DNA of 33,591 nt from positions 1 to 33,591 of the forward strand of contig JADKKI010000050.1 in the NCBI GenBank assembly GCA_016720595.1, read 5' to 3'. The translations under genes and the position numbers were made by a program. This DNA comes from Myxococcales bacterium (GTDB lineage: Bacteria > Myxococcota_A > Polyangia > Haliangiales > Haliangiaceae). Below the pieces are notes generated by a model. It ran no database searches. It saw only the letters and a list, made by a program, of their open reading frames with translations, and was not told the origin of the DNA. Shown in pieces: positions 17,132-25,523 of the stretch (position 1 is its first letter; every line of letters starts with the position of its first letter).

Positions 17132-19360
17132 ATGATCGCCATGGCCCCAGAATCGCCAGCGTCGAGGCCACCTCGTGCGGGAGGCATGGGAGACGTGTGG
17201 GGTGGGGTTGCATCGACCCTGGTCGCGCTGCCTGCTTCGATCGCCTTCGGCGTGGCGGTGTACGCCCCGCTGGGGACCGGCACCGGTGCGGGCGCGCTGG
17301 CAGGGCTACTCGGTGCCACCGCTCTCGGAATGATCGCCCCGATCCTGGGCGGGACACCGCGGCTGGTCTCCGCGCCATGTGCGCCGGCCGTGGCCGTGAT
17401 GGGTGGGTTCGCGCTGCACATGGCCTCGACGCATCCCGGCGATCCGGGGCGGGTGATCATCCTGATGACGCTGGTCGGCCTCCTCGCGGCCGCGCTCCAG
17501 ATCGGCCTCGGGCTGCTCCGGGCCGGGACGATCATCAAGTACATCCCGTATCCGGTGGTCACCGGCTACATGAGCGGTGTCGGTCTGGTGATCCTGCTCA
17601 AGCAGCTCCCGGCGCTGTTCGGTCTCCCGAAGGGGACGTCGCTCGCGACCGGGCTCGTGGATCCATCCCTGTGGGCGTGGCCGGCGCTCGCTGTAGGGGG
17701 CGTGACGATCCTCGTGATGGTCGTCGCGCCACGAGTGATCAAGATCATTCCCGCCGCGATCCTCGGCCTCGCCGCCGGGCTGGTCTGTTACTTCGTCCTC
17801 GCGCGGCTCCGGCCCGAGCTCGGCGTGCTGACCGACAACCACCTCGTGATCGGTACGCTCGGCGGTGGCGGGCCGTCATTCGGTGACGCCTTCCGCGCGC
17901 GGTTCGAGGCACTCGGTAGCCTGCACTGGGGTGACGCCCGGCAGGTGGTGGGCCCGGCCTTGACGCTCGCCGTGGTGCTGTCACTCGACACCCTCAAGAC
18001 CTGCGTGGTCGTCGATGCGGTCACGGGATCGCAGCACGACTCGAACCGCGAGCTGTTCGGGCAGGGCGTGGCCAACGTGGTGTCCGCCACGATCGGTGGG
18101 ATGCCGGGTGCGGGCACGTCGGGTGCGACGCTCGTCAACGTGGCGAGCGGCGGGCGGACCCGGTGGTCTGCCGTGATCGAAGGTGGGCTCGTGTTGTTCG
18201 CGTTCCTCACGCTCCGCCCGATCGTGGCCTGGGCGCCCCTCGCGGCTCTCGCGGGGATCCTGGTCGTGGTGGCCGCACGGATGTTCGACTGGCACGCACT
18301 CGGTTGGGTACGACGGTCGTCGACGGTGTTCGACTTCGTCGTGGTGGTCGTCGTGATCGCGGTGGCCGTCGGCGTCGATCTGATCTCGGCGTCGGCCGTG
18401 GGCGTCGGGCTCTCGATCCTCCTGTTCATCCGGAACGAGTCGCGCGGCGACGTGATCAGGAGACGGCTGACCGGCGACAAGGTGTTCTCGAAGCGTCGCC
18501 GGCTGCCGGCGCAGATGAGCTTGCTGGCCGCTCACGGTGGCGAGACGGTCGTGGTCCAGCTCGCGGGCTCGCTGTTCTTCGGCACCACCGATCAGCTGCG
18601 CGCACAGCTCAAGGGAGATCTCGCGACCTGCCGGACGCTGATCCTCGACATGCGCCACGTCGACGCCCTCGACCTGACCGCGGCCCACATCCTCGAGCAG
18701 ATGCTGGGCCAGCTGCAAAAACGCGGCGCGAATGCCGTGTTCTGCAACCTCCCACGCACGCTCGCCGGCCATGGCGATGTCCCGAAGTACTTGCGTGAGG
18801 TCGGGCTGGTCGCCGCGGGTGACGACCACGCCGTGTTTCCGCAGCTGTCCGACGCGCTGGCGTGGGCCGAGGATCGAATCCTGCGCGAGCACGGAACCGA
18901 CGAGGCCTCGACCGAGGGCGTCCTCGAGCTCGAGGAGATGCCGATGTGCGTCGGGCGCAAGCAGGACACCGTGTCCGATCTCGCACAGTGCGTCGACTCG
19001 CGGCGGATCGCCGCGGGCGAGCTGGTGTTCCGCCACGGCGACCAGGGCGACGAGATCTTCTTCGTGCGGACGGGCACGGTGCGGATCTCACTCGCGATCG
19101 AGGGCAAGGGCCTTCACGTCGCGAGCTTCGGGCGCGGCGACTTCTTCGGTGAGATCGCGTTCCTCGACGGAGGGCAACGCAGCGCCGACGCGACCGCGGA
19201 GAGCGAGACCGAGCTGTTCGTGATCTCGCGACGTCGGTTCGACGCCGTCGCGGCGATGCACCCCCGCCTCGCGCAGGCGATGTTCGGGACGATCGCGCAG
19301 CGACTCGCGCTGCGGCTCCGTCTCGCCGACGCCGAGATCATCACGCTCGAAGAGGCGTGA
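17132..19360 (+). CDS. SulP-family transporter fused to STAS and cyclic-nucleotide-binding domains
   Basis: Inner-membrane anion transporter of 742 residues. The SulP membrane core covers about residues 23-436, with signature-like stretches VVTGYMSGVGLVIL and VSATIGGMPGAGTSGATLVN. A STAS domain follows at about 470-580 (ETVVVQLAGSLFFGT, LILDMRHVDALDLTA); the usual phosphorylatable Ser position reads as Thr in LDLTAA. A cyclic-nucleotide-binding fold makes up about 613-736, including the phosphate-cassette-like FFGEIAFLDGGQRSADATA with its Arg. Substrates in the family include sulfate, bicarbonate and dicarboxylates; the ion here is not readable. The cNMP domain suggests gating or regulation by cAMP or cGMP. 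The start is ATG 17132, with in-frame alternatives at 17141 and 17189. Confidence 0.93.
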   Translation: MIAMAPESPASRPPRAGGMGDVWGGVASTLVALPASIAFGVAVYAPLGTGTGAGALAGLLGATALGMIAPILGGTPRLVSAPCAPAVAVMGGFALHMASTHPGDPGRVIILMTLVGLLAAALQIGLGLLRAGTIIKYIPYPVVTGYMSGVGLVILLKQLPALFGLPKGTSLATGLVDPSLWAWPALAVGGVTILVMVVAPRVIKIIPAAILGLAAGLVCYFVLARLRPELGVLTDNHLVIGTLGGGGPSFGDAFRARFEALGSLHWGDARQVVGPALTLAVVLSLDTLKTCVVVDAVTGSQHDSNRELFGQGVANVVSATIGGMPGAGTSGATLVNVASGGRTRWSAVIEGGLVLFAFLTLRPIVAWAPLAALAGILVVVAARMFDWHALGWVRRSSTVFDFVVVVVVIAVAVGVDLISASAVGVGLSILLFIRNESRGDVIRRRLTGDKVFSKRRRLPAQMSLLAAHGGETVVVQLAGSLFFGTTDQLRAQLKGDLATCRTLILDMRHVDALDLTAAHILEQMLGQLQKRGANAVFCNLPRTLAGHGDVPKYLREVGLVAAGDDHAVFPQLSDALAWAEDRILREHGTDEASTEGVLELEEMPMCVGRKQDTVSDLAQCVDSRRIAAGELVFRHGDQGDEIFFVRTGTVRISLAIEGKGLHVASFGRGDFFGEIAFLDGGQRSADATAESETELFVISRRRFDAVAAMHPRLAQAMFGTIAQRLALRLRLADAEIITLEEA

Positions 19361-19396
19361 GCAGACCGAGCTCAGCCAGCCGCGATCACCGCAGGC

Positions 19397-20362
19397 TCAC
19401 CGCAGCCACACTGCGACGTGCGGCGAGATGTTGTACGTCGGATTCGGCCAGGTCGCCTCGTCGGACGGTGCGTCGAACCCGTTGCCGTTCTGCGAGAAGC
19501 CGTCGGCGTTGCCCGACGCCTGGACGCCCACGGCGAAGCAGTTGTCACCCATGTCGATGTTCCCGGCCGTGTTCTTGGCTGCGTACGGATAGGACCCGCC
19601 GTGCATGTTGAACGGCAGGATGCCGTACGCGTTCTGGAAGCAGGCCATCGCCGTCCCCGAGGAGGTGGTCACGGTGACCGCGTCGTCGGCAGCGCCGTTG
19701 ATCGTGGATTGGCCCACGCTGTGCCGCCACCACGTCGCGACCGCGCGTCCCGCAGGCAGCGGCCACTTCGCCCAGTGGGTGCGCGCCGAGTTCGAGATCC
19801 GGATCTCGGTGCTGCCGTTGACCGCGAGCTCCACCGCGTCGATGCACGCGTAGCCACCGGCGGTGATGGTGGGTGTCTGTAGCGCCGCTTCGTTGACCGT
19901 GCTGATCAGCCAGGTCGTGTACATCGTCTGCTTGCCGTCGACCTTGCCGACGAGTGTCCAGCCGCCGCCGTCGGTGCTCATGTCGCAGTACGTGGTGACG
20001 GCGACACCAGCTGCTGCGCCATCGGGATCGATCACGTAGGACGCATCTCCAAGCGCGGGGAACGCCAGGTGCAGCTCGCGGCAGTGGCGCGCGACCCGGC
20101 AGATGCGCGCATCGCAGATCGAGGCATCGCAGTCTCCGGCCGAGTTGCACACCTTGCCGACCCCGCACGGTCCGCAGCTCCCGCCACAGTCGACGTCGGT
20201 CTCGTCGCCATCCAGTAGCTGATCGGTGCACGAGGTGAGCGTCGCGTCCGAGCCCGAACCGTCGCCTCGGGTGGTGTCGCTTGCGCCGTCCCCTGGTGCG
20301 CTGCTCGCGCTGACCCGGAACGAGCAGCCCGCGCAGAACATCGCCAGGACCGCCAGCCGCAT
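19397..20362 (-). CDS. Lipoprotein with Cys-rich motif and fibrinogen-related domain
   Basis: Surface or periplasmic lipoprotein, 321 residues. The signal MRLAVLAMFCAGC has lipobox CAGC, followed by a Gly/Asp/Ser linker. A Cys-rich module, DETDVDCGGSCGPCGVGKVC, resembles repeats common in secreted myxobacterial proteins. From about residue 90 the sequence matches a fibrinogen-related domain start: CRELHLAFPALGD, YVIDPDGAAAG, TTYCDMSTDGGGWTLVGK. The fold continues to GDNCFAVGVQASG and PHVAVWLR at the C-terminus. Such domains usually bind acetylated sugars or glycoproteins; the target here is unknown. The gene converges with the SulP gene (36 bases) and is divergent from the MDR oxidoreductase gene. 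Confidence 0.85.
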   Translation of the reverse strand: MRLAVLAMFCAGCSFRVSASSAPGDGASDTTRGDGSGSDATLTSCTDQLLDGDETDVDCGGSCGPCGVGKVCNSAGDCDASICDARICRVARHCRELHLAFPALGDASYVIDPDGAAAGVAVTTYCDMSTDGGGWTLVGKVDGKQTMYTTWLISTVNEAALQTPTITAGGYACIDAVELAVNGSTEIRISNSARTHWAKWPLPAGRAVATWWRHSVGQSTINGAADDAVTVTTSSGTAMACFQNAYGILPFNMHGGSYPYAAKNTAGNIDMGDNCFAVGVQASGNADGFSQNGNGFDAPSDEATWPNPTYNISPHVAVWLR

Positions 20363-20440
20363 CGTGGATCGAGGTTATCACGCTGTTCGATCCTCTACGG
20401 ATCGATTGCCGTTGCACGGTGGAGGAGTGACCATGCCCGG

Positions 20441-21568
20441 ATGGCAACTCCTCTGCAGAACCTCGAGATGCGGTCGCTGATCACGCAGGCCGGCGAGCTC
20501 GAGCTCTCGCTCGTCGAATCCGAGATCGCCACGCCGGTGGGGGATCAGGTCGTCGTGCGGGTCGAGGCCGCGCCGATCAACCCCTCGGATCTCGCGCTGC
20601 TGTTCGGTCCCGCCGATCTGGGCACGATGCGCGGATCTGGATCTCCGGATCACCCTGTGGTGGTGGCCACGGTGCCGCCGTCCCGGCTGCCGGCCGTCGA
20701 GGCGCGGCTCGGGCAATCGATGCCGGTCGGGAACGAGGGTGCGGGCGTGGTGGTGGCTGCCGGCGAGGCGGCGAGCGAGCTGGTCGGCAAGATGGTGTGC
20801 ATCGCGGGCGGGGGGATGTTCGCGCGATATCGCGTGGCGCGCGCACGCGAATGCATGGTGCTCCCGGCGGGGACGACGGCGGTGCAGGGCGCCTCGGCGT
20901 TCGTCAATCCGATGACGGCGCTCTCGATGATCGAGACGATGCGGCGCGACGGGCACACCGCGATCGTTCACACTGCGGCGGCCTCGAACCTCGGCCAGAT
21001 GCTCGTGCGCGTGTGTGCGAGTGACGGCGTGCCGCTCGTCAACATCGTGCGCAGCGCAGAACAGGTCGCGTTGCTGCGCAAGCTGGGCGCCGCGCACGTC
21101 ATCGACAGCACGTCGCCGAACTTCCGCGCTGAGCTCGTCGAGGCCGTGGCCACGACCGGCGCAACACTCGCCTTCGACGCGATCAGCGGCGGGCCACTCG
21201 CGTCTCAGATCCTCTCGGCGATGGAGGTCGTGGCGAGCCGCAAGGCCACGAGCTACAGCCGCTACGGGAGCTCCGTCCACAAGCAGGTCTACATCTACGG
21301 TCGCCTCGATCTACGCCCCACCGAGCTGGATGCCAGCGCCGGGTTCGCCTGGAGCGTGGGCGGCTGGTTGCTGACGACGTTCCTCGGCAAGGCGGGGGGC
21401 GAGGTCATCCAGCGACTGCGCACCCGCGTGCTCGCCGAGCTCACCACGACGTTCGCGAGCCACTACACGGGAACGCTGGGTCTCGCCGAGGCGCTCCAGC
21501 CCGCTGCGATGGCTGCCTACGGCAAGCGCGCCACCGGTGCGAAGTACCTGCTCGACCCCACGCGCTGA
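20441..21568 (+). CDS. Zinc-independent MDR-superfamily oxidoreductase
   Basis: NAD(P)H-dependent dehydrogenase or quinone-oxidoreductase type enzyme, 375 residues. A GroES-like N-terminal domain has VEAAPINPSDLALLFG and PVGNEGAGVVVAAG. The Rossmann half has VHTAAASNLGQMLVRV, then LLRKLGAAHVIDSTS and LAFDAISGGPLA. The structural and catalytic zinc ligands of classical alcohol dehydrogenases are absent. About 40 residues (LGTMRGSGSPDHPVVVATVP...) are inserted between the first strand and the GNEGAG turn. The substrate is unknown. ATG 20441 has a GGAGGAG ribosome site 12 bases upstream; an out-of-frame ATG lies between. Confidence 0.9.
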   Translation: MATPLQNLEMRSLITQAGELELSLVESEIATPVGDQVVVRVEAAPINPSDLALLFGPADLGTMRGSGSPDHPVVVATVPPSRLPAVEARLGQSMPVGNEGAGVVVAAGEAASELVGKMVCIAGGGMFARYRVARARECMVLPAGTTAVQGASAFVNPMTALSMIETMRRDGHTAIVHTAAASNLGQMLVRVCASDGVPLVNIVRSAEQVALLRKLGAAHVIDSTSPNFRAELVEAVATTGATLAFDAISGGPLASQILSAMEVVASRKATSYSRYGSSVHKQVYIYGRLDLRPTELDASAGFAWSVGGWLLTTFLGKAGGEVIQRLRTRVLAELTTTFASHYTGTLGLAEALQPAAMAAYGKRATGAKYLLDPTR

Positions 21569-21578
21569 TCGCCACTCG

Positions 21579-23582
21579 CTATCGTGGGCGACAGGTCCCG
21601 AGCTCGCCCGTGTATCGCTTTCCGTCGGAGCCCGCGAAGCCCGTGCATGCATCGCGCGCCTTGCCGCGAAACTTTCCGGACCAGTCGCACATATCGCAGC
21701 TGAAGGTCCCCGCGAGAGGGGCATCACTCGGCCGCTGGCCTTGCCCGAAGCCGCGGCAGAGCTGCCCCGTCTCGCCGCCGCTGGTGTCCCAGACCGTGCA
21801 CGTCGCGGGCATGTCATTTCCCGGTGTGCAGGCGGCACGCGTACGGTCCACGCAGTAGTACATGCCCTCCTTGCTCCCATCAGGGAGCAACGCACCACCG
21901 CTGCTCACGCTGGTGAGCGGGGACCGGCACAGATCGTTGCGATCGGCATCCCGGCACCGACAGCGCGGCGCGCGCAGCTTGGCCGTGCAGGCGTTCGTCG
22001 TGGAGCCGTTCGCGGTCACGATCAAGCACTCGCACACGTCCCCAGTGGCCTTCGGTGGTGGAGGCGCGGTGCGCACCGCGGCATCGGGACCGCTAGCATC
22101 GACGCCGGCATCGGCGGGAGCCGCGGCCACAGCCTCGAGACGCGTGATGCGCTCGAGCACGAGCTCGCGGTCGCTCGCGTGCGGCGCGGCCTCGAGATAC
22201 CGGTGGAGGTACGTCGCGGCGCGGGCGCGATCGCCGATCCGCTCGTACAGGTCGGCGATCCGGTACAGCGGATCGGCCCCCGGGCTGGCGGCATAGACCT
22301 CCTGGTATGCGGCGATCGCGAGCGCGAGCTCTCCGCGCTGCTCTGCGCCCCGCGCGAGTGCCAGCTTGTCGATCGCGGGCGGTGTGACGGCGACGGCGGC
22401 GTCCGCAGGCGGGGGCGTGCCACCACGCTTCGTCACCAGGTAGAGCGCGATCGCACCGACCGCGATCGCCACGATCGCCGCACCGAGGACCGGCCTCAGC
22501 CACCTCGCGCGCGGGGCTGGTGCTGCGCGCGTCGCCGCCGTCGAGGAGGTCACCTCGCCGGCGCTGCGCGGGCGATCCTCGCGGGTCGCTGCCTCGGCGG
22601 AAGCGCTGCGGGTGGTCGTCTCGGCCGACGCCACGTCGCCGAGAGCGTCGGCGAACGCGAGCGCGTCGGGAAACCGATCGCCAGGAGACGCAGCGAGCGC
22701 GCGTGCCACGGCGGCGATCAATGCGCGAGGGAGCTCGGGCCGGGCGCTGGCGAGGGAAGGTGCGGGCCGCGCGAGCGCCTCGATCCGCTGGGTGAAGCTC
22801 GTGCCCGCATGGGGAGCCTCGCCGGCGAGCATCGCGTACAGGGTCGCGCCCACCGCATACACATCGGTCCGCGGATCCGTGGGCGCATCGGAGAGCTGCT
22901 CCGGCGCCATGTACTGGGGCGTGCCGATCACGCGGCCGGTTCCGGTATCGGTCTGTGCCACGTGGGCGTGGACCGACTTCGCGATCCCGAAGTCCATGAT
23001 CTTCACGATCTCGTCGGCGCCCGCGAGCAGCACGTTCGCGGGCTTGATGTCGCGATGGACGATGCCCACGGCATGGCTGGCATGGAGTCCGCGCAGCATC
23101 TGACAGGCGATCGCGATCGCGCGCGCCGGCTCGAGAGCGCCATCGGTGCGCAGCACGGACTGCAGATCTCGCCCGTCGACGTACTCCATGACGATGTAGT
23201 CGAGGCCCTCGCCATCGACACCCACGTCGAACACCTGCACCACGTTCTCGTGCTCGATCTTCCCGGCCGCGCGTGCCTCCTGCCGGAATCGCGCGCGCGC
23301 ATCTCGATCCGCACCGGGATTGGTCACGAACTTGATCGCGACGCGCTTGTCGAGCCCGATGTGATCGGCCAGATACACGGCGCCCATCCCACCGCGCCCG
23401 AGCAGCCGCCGGACCAGGTAGCGGCCATCGATCGTCTTGCCGAGACGAGCGTCCTCGGCTGCATCGGCGCCGCGCTCGTCGACGATGGCGCCGCCATCGA
23501 GAGGGCAGAAGCGCTCCCCGCGGCCGTACGAGGCGTGACAGACCACGCAGCGTGGCTTGCGCTCCGGCTCGTTCGGCACCAC
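21579..23582 (-). CDS. Zinc-ribbon transmembrane Ser/Thr kinase with TPR and Cys-rich tail
   Basis: Receptor-like kinase of about 667 residues. The N-terminus holds a zinc ribbon, CVVCHASYGRGERFCPLDGG. The kinase covers about residues 53-310: LGRGGMGAVYLAD, VAIKFV, HRDIKPANVLL, IMDFGIAKS and GTPQYMAPEQL. After an Ala/Ser/Thr linker, one membrane helix (VLGAAIVAIAVGAIALYLV, about 365-385) leads to TPR-like helices (AIAAYQEVYAASPGADPLY). The last 165 residues are a domain with about 14 Cys (CECLIVT, CRCRDADRNDLC, SCDMCDWSGKF). The Cys-rich tail is probably outside the cytoplasm. The start is a GTG at 23579 or 23582. The open frame continues upstream antisense to the neighbouring gene, but that extension looks spurious. 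Divergent from an FHA-bearing sigma-54 activator. Confidence 0.9.
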   Translation of the reverse strand: MVPNEPERKPRCVVCHASYGRGERFCPLDGGAIVDERGADAAEDARLGKTIDGRYLVRRLLGRGGMGAVYLADHIGLDKRVAIKFVTNPGADRDARARFRQEARAAGKIEHENVVQVFDVGVDGEGLDYIVMEYVDGRDLQSVLRTDGALEPARAIAIACQMLRGLHASHAVGIVHRDIKPANVLLAGADEIVKIMDFGIAKSVHAHVAQTDTGTGRVIGTPQYMAPEQLSDAPTDPRTDVYAVGATLYAMLAGEAPHAGTSFTQRIEALARPAPSLASARPELPRALIAAVARALAASPGDRFPDALAFADALGDVASAETTTRSASAEAATREDRPRSAGEVTSSTAATRAAPAPRARWLRPVLGAAIVAIAVGAIALYLVTKRGGTPPPADAAVAVTPPAIDKLALARGAEQRGELALAIAAYQEVYAASPGADPLYRIADLYERIGDRARAATYLHRYLEAAPHASDRELVLERITRLEAVAAAPADAGVDASGPDAAVRTAPPPPKATGDVCECLIVTANGSTTNACTAKLRAPRCRCRDADRNDLCRSPLTSVSSGGALLPDGSKEGMYYCVDRTRAACTPGNDMPATCTVWDTSGGETGQLCRGFGQGQRPSDAPLAGTFSCDMCDWSGKFRGKARDACTGFAGSDGKRYTGELGTCRPR

Positions 23583-23672
23583 CCACGAGTGTACGTCACG
23601 GCGCGCGCGAACGTGTAGGCCGCGCTCGCCGGCAACCGCGGACCGCTCGTGTATCCTCGATCTCCCTCGCTC

Positions 23673-25406
23673 ATGGGCAACTCCAAGCAGCAGACCCTGA
23701 AGGGCAGGGGAACGAGCGCGCCATCCGACCCACGCACCACGCTCGTGCTCTATCACCGGGACGGCGCCGCGGTGGTGCACCTGGAGCGCGACAGGCCGAT
23801 CGTCGTCGGCCGATCGGCGCCGGCGGACCTCGTGATCCCTGATCCCAACCTGTCGCGACAGCACGCGCGATTCACCTGGGACGATGCCGGCCTCCACGCC
23901 GAAGATCTCGGCCGCACGAACGGTACGAAGAAGAACGGCAAGCTGATCAAGAAGCGCACGACGATCACGGCGCGCGACGACATCGCGGTGGGGCCCGTGA
24001 TCGTCTCGATCCACGCCGCGGCAGTCCTCGACGAGGAGCTCCGCGACTTCGATGGTCACGATCGCTTCCTGGTCTCCCTGGGCGAGGAGCTGATCCGCGC
24101 GCGCATGTTCCAGCGCCCCCTCGCGGTGGTGCTCGTGCGCGCCGTCGCCGCAGCGTCCGCCGCGAACCACGTCAGCCGATGGGCGGAGCGGCTCCGCGTG
24201 CTCTTGCGGCCGGTGGATCGCGTCGGCGTGTATGGGCCTGCGGCGGTGCTGGTGGCCTTGCCGGAGGCGTCTCCCGAGGCGGTGCGTGCGTTCGCCCAGG
24301 AGCTCGCCGGAGGTGATCCCGCGCTCGCGTGTGCGGTGGCGACGTTCCCGGCCGATGGCGCGTCCGTGGAGGAGTTGATCGCGGCGCTGCACGCCGCGCG
24401 GAGGACCGATCGCAAGGGCGCGGGTGAGACCGCAACGATCATCGAGAGCAAGGCGATGAAGGAGGTGCTGGCCACGGTCAGGCGCGTGGCACCGTCGACG
24501 ATCGCGCTCCTCCTCCACGGCGAGACCGGGACGGGCAAGGAGGTGATCGCGCGTGCGATCCACGAGGCGGGCCCGCGCAAGAAGCAGCCGCTGTGCTCGA
24601 TCAACTGCGCCGCCCTCCCGGCCACGCTGCTCGAGAGCGCGCTGTTCGGGCACGAGCAGGGCGCGTTCACCGGCGCCGATCGCGCCGCCCGCGGCATCTT
24701 CGAGCAGGCCGATGGCGGCACCGTGATGCTCGATGAGGTCGGTGAGCTGTCGCCGTCCGCCCAGGCGGCGCTGCTCCGCGTGCTCGAGACCAAGCAGCTG
24801 ATGCGCGTGGGCGGTGACAAGCAGATCACCGTGGACGTTCGCGTGATCGCCGCGACGCATCGGGATCTCGAGGCGATGGTCTCCGCGGGCCGGTTCCGCC
24901 AGGACCTCCTGTACCGCCTCGATCAGCTGACGATCCGCATCCCACCCTTGCGCGAGCGCATCGATGACATCCGCCCCCTCGCGGAGAAGTTCCTCGCCGA
25001 GGCCTGCCGGCAGGCCGGCGTGAGCCGCAAGCACCTCGCCGACGAGGCCCTGGCCGCCCTCGAGCGCTATGCCTGGCCGGGCAACGTGCGCGAGCTCCGC
25101 AACGCGATCGAGCGCGCCGTGGTCCTCGCCGACGCGAGCACGATCACGGTGGCCGAGCTCACCGATCGGATCCGCGGCGCTGTTCGTGCGGAGGTTCCTG
25201 CAGCCGCCGAGGCGGCGCCCGCGCTCGCGGCGGATCTCAAGGAGAGCGTGCGCCGGTACGAGATCGACCTGATCGTCAACGCGCTGGCCACCGCAGGTGG
25301 CAATCAGACCGCAGCCGCCAAGGCGCTCGGCCTCCCACTCCGCACGCTGGTGCACAAGATCCACACCTATGGCATCCAGAAGAAGTTCACGGGGCGGCCG
25401 AGGTAA
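23673..25406 (+). CDS. Sigma-54 activator with FHA and degenerate GGDEF-like domains
   Basis: Enhancer-binding ATPase that would open sigma-54 promoters, about 577 residues. The FHA domain (about 25-115) has VVGRSAPADLVI, LSRQHARF and LGRTNGTKKNG. A middle domain (about 120-245) resembles a GGDEF/cyclase fold without active-site residues (DRVGVYGPAAVLVALPE). The AAA+ domain (about 258-485) has Walker A GETGTGKE near 282, the sigma-54 contact loop GAFTGA near 330, and Walker B VMLDEVGEL near 350. It ends with PWPGNVREL-like WPGNVREL and a Fis-type helix-turn-helix (QTAAAKALGLPLRTLVHKI). The start is ATG 23673; an upstream in-frame ATG at 23649 is possible. The adjacent divergent kinase is the obvious candidate for setting the FHA ligand state. 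Confidence 0.93.
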   Translation: MGNSKQQTLKGRGTSAPSDPRTTLVLYHRDGAAVVHLERDRPIVVGRSAPADLVIPDPNLSRQHARFTWDDAGLHAEDLGRTNGTKKNGKLIKKRTTITARDDIAVGPVIVSIHAAAVLDEELRDFDGHDRFLVSLGEELIRARMFQRPLAVVLVRAVAAASAANHVSRWAERLRVLLRPVDRVGVYGPAAVLVALPEASPEAVRAFAQELAGGDPALACAVATFPADGASVEELIAALHAARRTDRKGAGETATIIESKAMKEVLATVRRVAPSTIALLLHGETGTGKEVIARAIHEAGPRKKQPLCSINCAALPATLLESALFGHEQGAFTGADRAARGIFEQADGGTVMLDEVGELSPSAQAALLRVLETKQLMRVGGDKQITVDVRVIAATHRDLEAMVSAGRFRQDLLYRLDQLTIRIPPLRERIDDIRPLAEKFLAEACRQAGVSRKHLADEALAALERYAWPGNVRELRNAIERAVVLADASTITVAELTDRIRGAVRAEVPAAAEAAPALAADLKESVRRYEIDLIVNALATAGGNQTAAAKALGLPLRTLVHKIHTYGIQKKFTGRPR

Positions 25407-25523
25407 GCGCGCGTGGGATGTGGCGGTGGCACGACACCTCCGCGTTCGCGGTCAGCGGTGACCTGACAACGATCCCGCGGGCTTGGGGGCTGGCCCGCAT
25501 CGTGCCTCAGGTACCTGCACAGC

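Noticed and set aside
17306..19107. Several minus-strand open frames under the SulP gene
   Set aside because: They have no domains and unlikely composition; all lie opposite confirmed coding.
19358..19374. TGAGC/GCTCA hairpin at the SulP stop
   Set aside because: The stem is only 5 bases with no T run; such dyads arise by chance in this DNA.
23583..25364. Very long minus-strand open frame continuing upstream of the zinc-ribbon kinase
   Set aside because: It is antisense to the clear FHA/sigma-54 activator; its translation is Arg/His/Asp-rich without motifs, so the kinase start is placed at about 23582.
25427..25443. Possible sigma-54 promoter (TGGCACG) before the 25524 lipoprotein
   Set aside because: The -24 half fits, but no GC is found at the -12 position with correct spacing.
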